Shown here: positions 10,480 to 20,700 of the stretch, one piece after another | How positions within the stretch are numbered: position 1 is the stretch's first letter | How the letters are laid out: the number at the start of each line of letters is the position of its first letter | Assembly: GCF_000227135.1 (NCBI RefSeq) | Contig: NC_018244.1 | Span: forward strand, 508,734 to 572,733 | Length of the DNA stretch: 64,000 nucleotides | DNA from: Leishmania donovani | Taxonomy: Eukaryota > Euglenozoa > Kinetoplastea > Trypanosomatida > Trypanosomatidae | Direction of reading: 5' to 3' | Program-made: the position numbers and the translations under genes | The notes under the pieces: generated by a model | Database searches by the model: none | Told to the model about the DNA's origin: nothing | Seen by the model: only the letters and a program-made list of their open reading frames with translations

Positions 10480-13400
10480 ATGAGTCATGGTCGGCGTATG
10501 CTTGAGGCGCAGGCGCAGAAGGAGCGCACGTCCGGCACCTGCGAAGACGGCCGGCTGGACGACGGGCACCTGCGCAACGGCAGCCGCGCTTTGAACGACG
10601 ACGGAACGCCGGTGCGACTTTCCCGCGGCGGCGCGCGCACAAGCGGTGACGACCGCGGCAGGGATGACGGACACGACGACGTCGCCCTCGTCTCCCCACC
10701 CCCTCGCCCAAGCGTGCGACTTGGATTCAACCGCGCTGGTGACGGTAGCAGGAGTGCCAGTAGCATTGCTACCGCAGCAGGCAGTGCGCTCGGGGCTACT
10801 GTAGCCGAAACTGCCAACCGCCAACAGCGAATCAGCGGCATCGGACCTTCTCCCGCTGCACCATTCTCCTGCGCTCGTCTGGCCGTGCCACGTCGACTAC
10901 AGTCGTCGGACGTGGCAGAAGGCGTGCGCGTCAGCGCTGCTCGGCACATCGACGTGGACGCGGAGGAAGGGGAGAATGACGACAATGCCAGGAAGATGCG
11001 CGGCACTCTCGCGGAGGCTGCGGCAAGAGGCTCGCCGAGGCGGAAAGGAGGAGGCGGCCGAGACGATTCGCTTGCCGGTGGCGACTCTGCACAACGCCGC
11101 ATATCTTCTGAGGCCCGCAGCCGCAGCCGCAGCCGCACGGGTGGCAGCGGCTACTCGTCTGCGAGCGGCTTGCGCTATCCTGTGTCTCGAGTGAACGCCT
11201 TGGCCGCGACTGCGACACTCTCAGCGGCTCCGCATGATCTACCAAGCCCTCTCAACCAAGGCCGTACCGGAAGCCGCTCACCGCCGCCGATGACGGCAGT
11301 GCAGAAGACATCGGCTTCTACTTCTTTATTTCGTCAGCCTCGCGCGACCCCTCTACCGGCGCCAATAACTGCCGCCGTTCTTCGCCCGAGCAACACGGAG
11401 TCTCGTGCAAGCCCAACGCTCGACACCGGCACGGCAACCGCGGTAACCCATGCTGCTCGTCAGCCACCGTCACTACGACAGGAGTCATCGTCGCGGAGCG
11501 CTGGCGGCCCAGGTTTCACGACGGCGATGGCATCATCAGCGAAGACTCCTCCGTTGCAGATGCTCATATCACCGGCGTCTCCTCCGTTACGGGCTGGGGT
11601 GTCGCCCCGCATGCTTCCACTGCACCCTACCAGGGCGGATGCCAGCAGCGCGTCCATGTTCCTCTCCCGTGCGGCCAGCGCAAGCACCGTCACCACTACG
11701 GTGGCCACGACTCCTTCCTCCTCGCAGGCGCAGCTTCCGCCGCCGGTCGGCTCGCAAGTGTCGCCCTATGAGCTGCAACAGCATCAGCCGTATCCGATGC
11801 CGCCCACGCCGTCGTCCACGGCTGCTGCAGTCATGCCATCCCGTTCCGTTGTGCATCACGATTTTGGCGATCTCGCTGGGGACGCCGTCGGGGAAGACCG
11901 CGCCGCAACAGAGGCGGAGCCGCACACTCTTCTTCGCTCTACCAAACCACTTTCTCAGAAAAGTGAGCCTACAGTGGCGACGGCTGGGTCTGAGTGGCAG
12001 TCAGCGCCACCGTCGCCTCTGCCGACAAGCGTTGAGCTGCTAGCCCGTCCCCGACTGCCGCTGCTTCCGGAGGCGACGTTGCCGTATGACGAAGTGGGTA
12101 TCACCCCGTTGACGAACAGCGCGGACCGCCGCATCTATCCCTTCATGCGTGACTTCAGTGGCTTCCACAACACTGGCAACGATTGCTACGGCTGCAGCCT
12201 GCTGACGATGCTGCTGCGCAGTGAAGTGTTTCGTCGTGCGTTGCTCGGCTCGCCGCTCGTGTGCGCGATGCGGCGCTACGAGGCTCTCCTGACGGGTAAG
12301 TCGGAGCGGCGTGTGCTGTGGACGAGCGGGTACGTCAACACTGCAGCGGAGACGAAGGCGAAGAAGACGGCGGCGCGGAAGCGCACCCGGCCTGCTGGCT
12401 GGCCTGCCGATGACGGTGACGACGGTGGACAGACGGAGGAAGCGTCAGTTACGGGCGCCTGCGGCTTGCCTGACACCACGCCAAGAGTGCCGGCGGAAAC
12501 GCTGGCGCATTCGCAGTACGTGTGGCGCCCCACTGCAGATGTCCAGCACACACTCGACGTTCTCGACACCTTCTCCCTGAGCGAGCTAGAGGATGCGCTA
12601 GAGGTGGATCTGGAGACTCAGCGCGTCCCCGCTACGCTGCATGGCGCGCTCGCCGCACTTGCACGAGCGCAGCGCTGGCGTGAACACATGACGACGCTCG
12701 TGAACATGCCGCGGATGCAGGCGGCGGAGCGGCAGCGCCTTCTGGAGACGAAGATCTACCACGATAACGATCGAGACTTTGACGGGCAGGTTTACACGCA
12801 CGGTATTCGACTCAACGCCGTGGCCAACTTGTTTGATGGTGAGTTCTTTCTCGGTGATCAGGAGGATGCGCACGAGCTGTTCGTGTCGGTCATGGCGAAG
12901 CTGGAGACCGAGGCGGTGAAGTTTCAGCATCACTGCGATGAAGTACTCGAGCGCCGCTCCTCTGTCACCCCAACGGAGAGAAGCAGCGCGGAGGACGAAG
13001 TGGACGAGGAAGCGGAGCGGGAGGAGGGGAGGCCCAACAACGAAGGGGGGGCGAGCTTCGCGGAGAAGCGTCTGCTGCGCGGGGCTCACGCACCCTCCGC
13101 CTTCTCCATGAGGCCATCGGACGTTCCGGCTGCTGCCAGCCCCAGTAAACCACACCGCCTGTCTGTCTCCACAACCGCGGGGGAGGTGTGGATCAACACG
13201 CTTGTGCAGACGCGACTCCTCAACATCATTCGATGCCGCACCGCCGAGTGCCACCACGAGATCGTCACAGACGAGGTCTGCGTGAACCTCTCCGTGCACA
13301 TTCCAGAGGAGCCCCTGACATCTCCGCCACCAGCGCTGCCTCTGCCGCCACAGTCGTGCTTCCCCGCGCAGCCGCCTCCGCTTTCGCCCACGCCCATCTT

Positions 13401-14427
13401 TCCCTCATCTTCGATTGCGGCGGCTGTGGCAGCCCCGCTGCCAGCTATGGATGGAGGAGGTGGCCGGTGCCGCTCCCTCGCGAACCTCTTGCACGAGTCC
13501 ATGGCTTACGAAGCGCTGAACGAGTACCGGTGCGACTGTTGCGGCTCACGGACTTCTCAGTTTCAAGGCGGGTGCTTCTACACACGTCCGCCGCCGCTGC
13601 TGGTGCTACAGCTGAAGCGGTTCGCGACCCAGTTTGTGAACGGCACCATCATCATCCAGAAGAATGGCCGCCGTGTCGCGGTGGAGGACAAGCTGGTAAT
13701 TCACGCGCTGCCCAGTGCAGGGGAGTGGCATGCGGGGCAGCGGCGACGGGGGCGGCAACACCGGCGCAGTCCGGACCCCGTGGAGCCCGTAGAGGTGACC
13801 GAGGCAGTGGAGGACGCGCGTGAGGGTGCGGAGTGCTGCCCCTACTACGACCCCGACAAGAAATGCTTCTCTGCCGCTCTGCAGGAGATCTGCGACGTGA
13901 GCGGGGGCGGTGGACTGGCAGGGCGGGATGGTTTGAAGGATGAAAAGCACGATAGCACGGGCGACGGCCTCCTCACGACCCTCGCTGCTGCAGCTCCTCC
14001 CTCTTCTCTTGTGCGGGCCATTCGGTGCCTTTACCGTCTGCGGAGCTGCGTCCTGCACCTCGGCCAAAGCCTCCACTACGGCCATTACGTGTCGGACTTT
14101 GCCGTCGACGGCGAGGAGGATGACGAGGAGGATGGCGAGGACGGGGAGACTGCCAGAGCGCGCCGCACGGCAGAGCAAGAGGCAGGTGTAAGGTCCACCT
14201 CTCAGGCGACACTGAATTCGTGCAGTGCTGTACGACGGCGCTGGCGCCGCGTGAACGACGAGCGGGTCGAGGTGCTCAGCGACGAAGTGGTGCAGGCCCG
14301 CCGTGCCGGCTGCTCCGACACGTACCTTCTTCTGTACGAAAAGGTCGCGGAGGAACGGGTGTGGTGCCCTGCCGAGGCAGTGCTGCCGACGCCTGTCTAC
14401 CGCAGCTCCGAAGGGGGCAAGACGTGA
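10480..14427 (+). CDS. Ubiquitin-specific protease (peptidase family C19)
   Basis: 1315 residues. The first ~540 are Ser/Ala/Pro/Arg-rich low complexity. The catalytic domain follows: Cys box GFHNTGNDCYGCSLL with nucleophile Cys569; GDQEDAHELF near 790; a possible zinc-binding pair formed by CRTAEC (~918) and CDCC (~1017); a PPPLLVLQLKRF segment typical before the His box; LHYGHYVSDF with His1202; and a following Asn-Asp (1259-1260) that can supply the third catalytic residue, ending in TYLLLYEK. All C19 boxes are present in the usual order, so the enzyme should be active in removing ubiquitin or a related modifier. Oddities: Asp568 replaces the usual Thr before the catalytic Cys, and acidic or low-complexity inserts lengthen the domain. 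The substrate cannot be inferred. Confidence 0.9.
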   Translation: MSHGRRMLEAQAQKERTSGTCEDGRLDDGHLRNGSRALNDDGTPVRLSRGGARTSGDDRGRDDGHDDVALVSPPPRPSVRLGFNRAGDGSRSASSIATAAGSALGATVAETANRQQRISGIGPSPAAPFSCARLAVPRRLQSSDVAEGVRVSAARHIDVDAEEGENDDNARKMRGTLAEAAARGSPRRKGGGGRDDSLAGGDSAQRRISSEARSRSRSRTGGSGYSSASGLRYPVSRVNALAATATLSAAPHDLPSPLNQGRTGSRSPPPMTAVQKTSASTSLFRQPRATPLPAPITAAVLRPSNTESRASPTLDTGTATAVTHAARQPPSLRQESSSRSAGGPGFTTAMASSAKTPPLQMLISPASPPLRAGVSPRMLPLHPTRADASSASMFLSRAASASTVTTTVATTPSSSQAQLPPPVGSQVSPYELQQHQPYPMPPTPSSTAAAVMPSRSVVHHDFGDLAGDAVGEDRAATEAEPHTLLRSTKPLSQKSEPTVATAGSEWQSAPPSPLPTSVELLARPRLPLLPEATLPYDEVGITPLTNSADRRIYPFMRDFSGFHNTGNDCYGCSLLTMLLRSEVFRRALLGSPLVCAMRRYEALLTGKSERRVLWTSGYVNTAAETKAKKTAARKRTRPAGWPADDGDDGGQTEEASVTGACGLPDTTPRVPAETLAHSQYVWRPTADVQHTLDVLDTFSLSELEDALEVDLETQRVPATLHGALAALARAQRWREHMTTLVNMPRMQAAERQRLLETKIYHDNDRDFDGQVYTHGIRLNAVANLFDGEFFLGDQEDAHELFVSVMAKLETEAVKFQHHCDEVLERRSSVTPTERSSAEDEVDEEAEREEGRPNNEGGASFAEKRLLRGAHAPSAFSMRPSDVPAAASPSKPHRLSVSTTAGEVWINTLVQTRLLNIIRCRTAECHHEIVTDEVCVNLSVHIPEEPLTSPPPALPLPPQSCFPAQPPPLSPTPIFPSSSIAAAVAAPLPAMDGGGGRCRSLANLLHESMAYEALNEYRCDCCGSRTSQFQGGCFYTRPPPLLVLQLKRFATQFVNGTIIIQKNGRRVAVEDKLVIHALPSAGEWHAGQRRRGRQHRRSPDPVEPVEVTEAVEDAREGAECCPYYDPDKKCFSAALQEICDVSGGGGLAGRDGLKDEKHDSTGDGLLTTLAAAAPPSSLVRAIRCLYRLRSCVLHLGQSLHYGHYVSDFAVDGEEDDEEDGEDGETARARRTAEQEAGVRSTSQATLNSCSAVRRRWRRVNDERVEVLSDEVVQARRAGCSDTYLLLYEKVAEERVWCPAEAVLPTPVYRSSEGGKT

Positions 14428-15339
14428 GGCGAAGCGGGCGGGTGGTCGCATCCGCAAGAGGCGCAGCGGTAGGAGTAGGCTGCGTGTGCGGGCCGAGACA
14501 CGGCAAGCATCTCCTCTTCCTGTGATGGCGGTGGTGGTGGGGTACTGTGTGGAGGCGCCGACTTCGTATATCCCGCGCTCTACCCCATCACCCTCCTTCT
14601 GCTCATGCATGAGGTCGCCTTTTTGCAGTCGAGCACCGTCAGGCACCACTGATGCAGCCCCCTCCCCTGCCGTTCACTTGACCCCCTTCCTCAATGCAAC
14701 GTTGTGTGCATGTGCACGTATGTGGTATCAAGCAGTGCCGAATGGGCTCGAGGGGGAAAGGCAAACAGCGCGGCGATTGACGCGGCAGCTCTCGTGTTCC
14801 GTGTGCCCGGTGGTGTTGGTGGTGGTGGTGCTCTCGATTAGCGCTGCGGCTCAGTGCTGTCGCAGCTGCGAGGCTGCGCCCCAGAGACGTCTTGCTCGCT
14901 CTCTCACCCTCCCTCCTTTGCTCAGTTCTGTACGTGCATCCTTCCCATGCCCTCGCGTGATGCACTTGGACGGCCCCCCTCCTGCCCCACCCTCATCCTC
15001 TCTCTCCGCCATCCGTATCCTCTCTCACGACTTGCTCGTCATGGCGGTGTTCAGCCGACCTCCCTGCCTCCTCCTTTCCCGTTCCCCGTGGCAGACGCGT
15101 ACGCGGAGAAACATCGAAAGGCTCGACCTTTCTTGCACACGCCTTTACCAAAGCACAGACGTAGACGTGCTGGCATCGCCGCACCTTTCTCCGTCCCCGT
15201 GCCCGTTTCGTCCCCTTCGTTGCGGCTTGCAAGCCACCCAGGTGAACACCTCCATGCATGTCTGTGGATCTCTGTGCTTGGGCGGCCTTTGATCGTTCCA
15301 TCGCTCTATACAGCCAATGGAGATTTGCTTCGTGGAGCC
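14428..15339 (+). other. 0.9-kb spacer
   Basis: CT-rich intergenic sequence with several possible acceptors (for example pyrimidine-rich 15183-15225 with AG near 15230). In-frame ATGs upstream of 15340 encode low-complexity translation and are unlikely to be used. No gene seen. Confidence 0.4.
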
Positions 15340-16962
15340 ATGTCCGCTGATGCGCGTATTGCTATCATCGCCGTCGTGCACCTTGCGCTGACGTGGGTAC
15401 TGCTGCGCTACATCGCCGATTCGGCCATGCCCTTCTACGTGCACCGCGAAGGCAGCAGCCCTGCCGGTGCCGCCAACGGTGCCTCTGTTCGCAGGGCGGT
15501 AGCGCACGAATGGGACCAGTGGTCGCCCTTCCTCGTGCCGAGCCAGGAGGCGTACGCTGCACAGCTCGGCCGACAGCAGCGCGCGACATCGGCTGCCGAT
15601 GCTGTCGCCCTCAACAGTCGTGTGGTGTGGCGCAGCAGCGCGTTCCACCTCACGCTCGCCATCTTCACATACGCGTTGCTGAGGTTTGGCGTTACGGCCC
15701 CGTACGGCCGTCACTCCTGGGCCCTCGGCTTCCAGCTTACCCTCCCCTCGCGCGTCAGCTGGATGTTGCAGGAGAGTCCGACCATCTTCCAGGTGATCTA
15801 CCACGTTTTTCTGGAGTATCCGCGCCTCATGGGGCACAGCCCTTCATGGCCATCGCTGTGGCCATCGTCCTCCTCTGCCTCCGGCCCGACTGCTGCTGGG
15901 ATGCCCAGCAGCCATTCTTCGGCGGACACATGCCATTCCTACTGGGGCTGTGTGCGGGCCGCCTGCACGCAGCAGCACCTTGGACTCCTGCTCTTTGTTA
16001 TCCACTACGTCCACCGCAGCTGGCTCTATCCGCTGTCGATCCCCGCCACCGCACATGATGTGCCGCTCGTCGTTACGTGGATGGCGACCATGTACTGTCT
16101 CTTCAATGGCCGCCTACAGGTGCTGGCGAGCGCAGGTGCGGCTGCCACGGCCTGTGCAACCGACACAGCAGCGCCGTCTTTGGCATGCACTCCCGCGTAC
16201 ACGGCGTCGATGGGCTTTGTGCGGTGTTGGCGCGAGCGCCACGAGCTGCAGTCCCTCCACTCCTCCTCCGCCTCCGTCGGAGCTGTCGCGGTTCGCGTTG
16301 GCTGGCGGCTTCTTTTGGGCCTCTACGCTATTGGCGTCTTGGGCGGCTCAGCGCTGTTCTTCCTCGGACAAAGGATTAACATGCAGGCGGACTACTACCT
16401 GGTGCGTCTGCGCCGCGGTGACAAGGGCAGCATCAGCCACGGTGGCAGCAAGCCGGTCGGACGGAGGGCGGCGAATCTGCACGGGGATGCGCTGGCGACG
16501 TCGTCGTCGCTTGAGGCGTCTCGTGATGCTCAGCACCGCAGCAGCATTGACGGCTATCGCATCCCCGTCGGCGGCTGGTTTGACTCCGTCAGCTGCGCGA
16601 ACTTCTTCGGCGAGCTTGTCGAGTGGACGGGCTACGTCATCGTCGTCGCGGCGACTTCTGCTACTAGCAACGGCAACTGCCTCTCCGTGACGACTGCCCT
16701 CGAGGAGGAACTACTTCAACCGCTCTCGTCGTCGTCTTGGTGGTCACTGATGAACCCGATCATGTGGCTGCGCCTCGTTGCGCGCGTGTTCTTCGGCGGG
16801 TCGGAGTCACGCCCGGCAGCGCTGGCGGCGTTTAGCTTCCTGGTGTACGTCTTCAGCAACTTGGCCCCGCGTGCGGTGGCGCATCATGCGTGGTACGCCA
16901 AGACGTTCGGTGATCCCTACACGAGGCTCGGCCGCCAGGCGCTCATACCCGGTGTGTACTAG
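15340..16962 (+). CDS. Steroid 5-alpha-reductase family membrane enzyme
   Basis: 540 residues. A first membrane segment lies at ~7-26 and several hydrophobic segments follow. The C-terminal signature of 3-oxo-5-alpha-steroid 4-dehydrogenase (SRD5A/DET2) is clear: INMQADYYLVRLRRG (~347-361), then GYRIPVGGWFDSVSCANFFG (~404-423) followed by ELVEWTGY, then AHHAWY with His515-His516, then a C-terminal RQALIPGVY. These match the family blocks and the conserved His region. Family enzymes reduce a double bond in steroids, polyprenols or enoyl-CoA with NADPH in the ER membrane; the CANFFGEIVEW-like block fits the steroid branch best. The usual length is ~260; extra length comes from Ser/Ala-rich inserts near 166-210, 265-320 and 363-402. 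The natural substrate in the parasite is unknown. The start at 15340 was chosen because the family N-terminus begins there. Confidence 0.85.
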   Translation: MSADARIAIIAVVHLALTWVLLRYIADSAMPFYVHREGSSPAGAANGASVRRAVAHEWDQWSPFLVPSQEAYAAQLGRQQRATSAADAVALNSRVVWRSSAFHLTLAIFTYALLRFGVTAPYGRHSWALGFQLTLPSRVSWMLQESPTIFQVIYHVFLEYPRLMGHSPSWPSLWPSSSSASGPTAAGMPSSHSSADTCHSYWGCVRAACTQQHLGLLLFVIHYVHRSWLYPLSIPATAHDVPLVVTWMATMYCLFNGRLQVLASAGAAATACATDTAAPSLACTPAYTASMGFVRCWRERHELQSLHSSSASVGAVAVRVGWRLLLGLYAIGVLGGSALFFLGQRINMQADYYLVRLRRGDKGSISHGGSKPVGRRAANLHGDALATSSSLEASRDAQHRSSIDGYRIPVGGWFDSVSCANFFGELVEWTGYVIVVAATSATSNGNCLSVTTALEEELLQPLSSSSWWSLMNPIMWLRLVARVFFGGSESRPAALAAFSFLVYVFSNLAPRAVAHHAWYAKTFGDPYTRLGRQALIPGVY

Positions 16963-17764
16963 GCGGGCGAGGCCGACGTGCTGCTCCTCCTCTTCGTCGA
17001 TCAGTCCTCATCTCTTAGGCAAACGCTCGGGCGTGAGAACGGCAGACACGGATGAAGCCCCTCCACGCACGCACACGCAGCCAGAGCGTGCTGCCCCCCT
17101 TTCCCTTGCTCTATGTATATCTAACGCTGCCAACGGCGCCCATTCGCTTCTACTATACGGGAGTGGTGGAGCGGTGTACACAGATCTGTGAAGTTTGGAG
17201 ATCACAGCTTCGCCTTCTCCTCCTGGTCCTCCGCCGTGCTTGTCTCCTTCATGTTCCTGATTCAAGCCCTTCATAGAGTCGGTGCTGCGGCATTTGGTCT
17301 CAATCGCAGCGATGGAGGGGTGCGCGTTGTGCATCTCTCTGTACAGTCGTTGCGATGACGTCCACGACGCTGCCCGTTCAATCTCTCAGCGGCCGCCGTA
17401 GTCTCCTGACCCCAAGCGCCACCATTCTTGTCTCTCCTAACGCCTGCTGTCTCTCTTTCTCTCTCACTGTTTTTTTTTATTGTTCCGCCTCAGTGGTGTT
17501 GTCGTAAGGGGAGTGTGCAGCGCTCACGCCGCCAGACAGATACACAGCGGCACGAGAGGCCCGCCTTTGTTCGTGCCGGTGCATTCGCTGCCCTCTCTAC
17601 ACGCACATTTATTCCCCGCCTCCCCCCCTTCTCACCACCCCCACCCCCCACCCCATCGCCCTCTGCGGTATATAAAGGGTGGGCGGCTCCGCACGGGAGG
17701 CATACACTTACGCGTACTTTGCACGACTGAGAAGCAGCGACGTAACACAGCGGCAAGGAGCACG
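16963..17764 (+). other. 0.8-kb spacer with KIN-E 5' UTR
   Basis: Holds a strong acceptor (17446-17493) for the kinesin gene, which leaves a 5' UTR of ~271 nt. A TATATAAA string at about 17670 lies inside this UTR and is not expected to act as a promoter. Confidence 0.4.
17446..17493 (+). promoter_or_regulatory. Candidate spliced-leader acceptor for the KIN-E-type gene
   Basis: A CT-rich block with a run of T (17470-17478) is followed by CAG at 17491-17493. No other AG intervenes. This puts the start of the mature mRNA downstream of the first in-frame ATG at 17480 and supports translation from 17765. Confidence 0.5.
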
Positions 17765-20700
17765 ATGAGTACGGCGGTGGTATCGAGGCCACGCGTGTAC
17801 GTGCGCATTCGCCCGCTCAACGACCGCGAGGTGCGTGATGGAAAGGGCGAGCTCGCCTGCCGCGGTGACACTCGCCAGCAGGACGTCTTGTTCCTTAAGA
17901 AGGATGAGACCCTGGAGCAGCAGGTGCGCTTCGATCAGGTATTTGACCAGTGCTCGAACCAGCAGCTCGTCTTCGACCACATCGGTCCCGAGATTCTGCG
18001 CACGCTGTTCAGCGGCTACAATGCCTCCGTCTTCGCCTACGGGCAGACCGGTAGCGGTAAGACATACACGATGGAGGGCAACAGGGGCGGCGGCGTAAGC
18101 GGCGGGGCCTCCTCGGAGGAGCAGGAGGGTCTCATACCTCGCATCATCCGCGGCATCTTCTCCTCTTTCAAGTCCAACGCCAACATAACCGACGCGCTTG
18201 TTGAGGTGAGCCTCGTGCAGATCTACCAGGAGCGCATCCAGGATCTGCTGAACCACCGCAAGCAGGTGGAGATTCACATGGACCGCACTAGCCAGTACGT
18301 TGCCCGTGACGCGACCTGGCGGACCGTGCGCAGCCTCGAGGAATGCATGAAACTGTACGGAGAGGCCTGTAAGATGCGCGCGACTTCGGCGACGGAGATG
18401 AACCTGGTGTCCTCGCGTAGCCACATGATTCTCATGCTTCGCATGCAGTGGGACGAGCCGGCGCTGCCGGGGTCGCACGCGCAGCTGAACATGATCGACT
18501 TGGCAGGCTCTGAGCGGCTGAACGAGTCCGGTGCCACCGGTGAAACGATGAAGGAGACGATCACCATCAACAAGTCCCTCAGCGCACTGGGCAATGTCGT
18601 GGTGAAGTTGGTGGAGCAGGCGAAGAAGCCGAACAAGCGCATACACATTCCTTACAAGGATAGCAAGCTTACCTACCTCTTGCAGTCCAGCTTGGGTGGG
18701 GCAAACCTGGTCCACTTCATGCTCTCAGTGTCGGGCAGCGCCATGTGGCGCAGCGAGACAACGTCGACCATCGAATTTGGTAAACGCGCCCTGCAGCTCG
18801 TCTTGCGGCCGGTGCGCAACGCCATCGACTACACGCGCCTCGCCGAAATGGAGGCGATGATCGAGCGCATGCGGTCCCACATAGAGTCGCTCGAAGAGGA
18901 GCTGCAGCTCAAGCGCAACTTTGAGGCCGCCGGATTTCTGCAGCTGCGACAGATTGCGCAGAGCGACGACGACCCCGCGCAGCGGCGGCGGTGGCAAGAA
19001 ACAAGCGCGAATCATAAACACCTCAAGCGGCAGACGGAGCTCACCCGCATCATGGCGAACCTGCCGGAGACGTTCGACGACTTGACATCGCACTGCGTAC
19101 TCTTCCCCGAGTCGAAGGTGACGTTCCGCGAGCTGGGTGGGCTAGAAAAACTCATCCACTTCGTGGGGAAGTCTGCCTCGAACTACTACCGTGCCAGCGC
19201 CGCGCAGACCATCGCCAGCGTGATCGACGAACCCGGGAGGGAGGTCTTCGCCAGCCTTGGCGGCCTCAATGCTTTGGCGATGCTTCTGCGGGTTCAGGAG
19301 GAACGGTGTAAGGAGGCGGCATGCGTCGCCCTCGAGGCTGTGTGCCGCGGCTGCGTGACGAACAAGAGGAGCCTATCCGCCGACGTCTACGCGGAGCTCG
19401 TAGACCTTGTCTACGGGTACTCGAATCAGCAGGTGCAGGAGGCGGCGTGTGCGGCCGTTGCCTCCATCGTCGACGGCTACGCCGAGGCGACACGGCGTTT
19501 TGAAAGGCTTGACGTGGTGCCGAAGCTGCTGGAGACGATCCGCACCTGCCCGGCCGAAGTGGTCAACCTCACGAAGGCGGCGACGAATTGCGTTGGCCGC
19601 CTGGCGCATGGCGATAAAGAGATGCAGCAAACTATCGCCTCCCTTGGCGGCGTCGACTTGCTCATCGATGTCCTCTTCAGCTCCTCCGGCGACCGCGACC
19701 ATCAGGTGCCGATTTTAGCTTCGTACGCGCTCGTCAACCTATGCTGCAGCAGTCACGAGAACCTCAAGATGGCGATGGAGCACAGCCGCTATGGCGAGGT
19801 AAAGTTCCGGCTGCTTGAGGGCCTTGCGCGCGCCTTCGGCACGAACACGTCTCGCGAGGGCTTCGGCCGCGCTACGGCGCAGGAGACGGCGGGGCCGTTT
19901 CCGTACTATGGCGTCACCATTCAGGACGAGTGGACGTACGCCTCGTCCGGCGGCCGACCCATCTTCTCAACCTTCATGGACAACCCACAGTTTCACCTCT
20001 ACGTGCGTGAGGAGACGGACATCGCCTTCATCATTCAAGACACGCTCTACGAGGCCCGCATGCGCAAGAAGCGGCGCAACAACTCCGTCTACATGGGCAT
20101 CGCTATTTTCGAGGGCGATCCGACGCTGGCAAAGTTGGGGCTGAAGCAGCTCGACTTCCACGGCAAGATGATCGAGATTGGCCGCTACACTTCCAACTGC
20201 GAGAACGTGCTTCATTGCACGCTACCGGCCTCCGACACACCGTATATGGTCGTCCCCTTCACGAGTCAGAAGGGCCGGCACACCCACTTCGCCCTCTCCG
20301 CCTTTGGCAACCACCCGATCGAGTTGACGTCGGTGCCGGATCAGGTGGGATGGGTGCACACGGTGCTGCAGGGCAAGTGGACGGAGTTCACGGGCCGCGG
20401 AGGCGAGACCTTCGACTGGCGCTGCAACCCGCAGATTAGGCTGAAAACGAAGGAGGCTTGCCGCGTCGTCTTTGTCCTCTCGTACCTCTCGCTGGATGAG
20501 CAGCGGGCGCAGCTGCTACAGGAAGAGGAAGAGGGGGAGGGGCAGAATACCCGTCCGCGCCTGCACGGCCGCCTCTTCTCCAACGCCTTCGCGGTCCACA
20601 AGCGCTACCTCAAGGCGATCGTACCGCTCCCCCAAGGCTCGACCTTCGTGGCCAGCAACACGTTCGCTAGCAACAGCTACATCACCACCTCAGCGAACCT

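Noticed and set aside
14854..15339. In-frame N-terminal extension of the 5-alpha-reductase-like protein
   Set aside because: The added ~160 residues are translation of CT-rich spacer; the family N-terminal membrane segment begins right after the ATG at 15340.
17480..17764. In-frame extension of the KIN-E-type kinesin and the TATATAAA string at ~17670
   Set aside because: The extension starts before the likely acceptor AG (17493) and has no kinesin character. TATA strings are not used for mRNA genes in these organisms, and this one lies in the 5' UTR.
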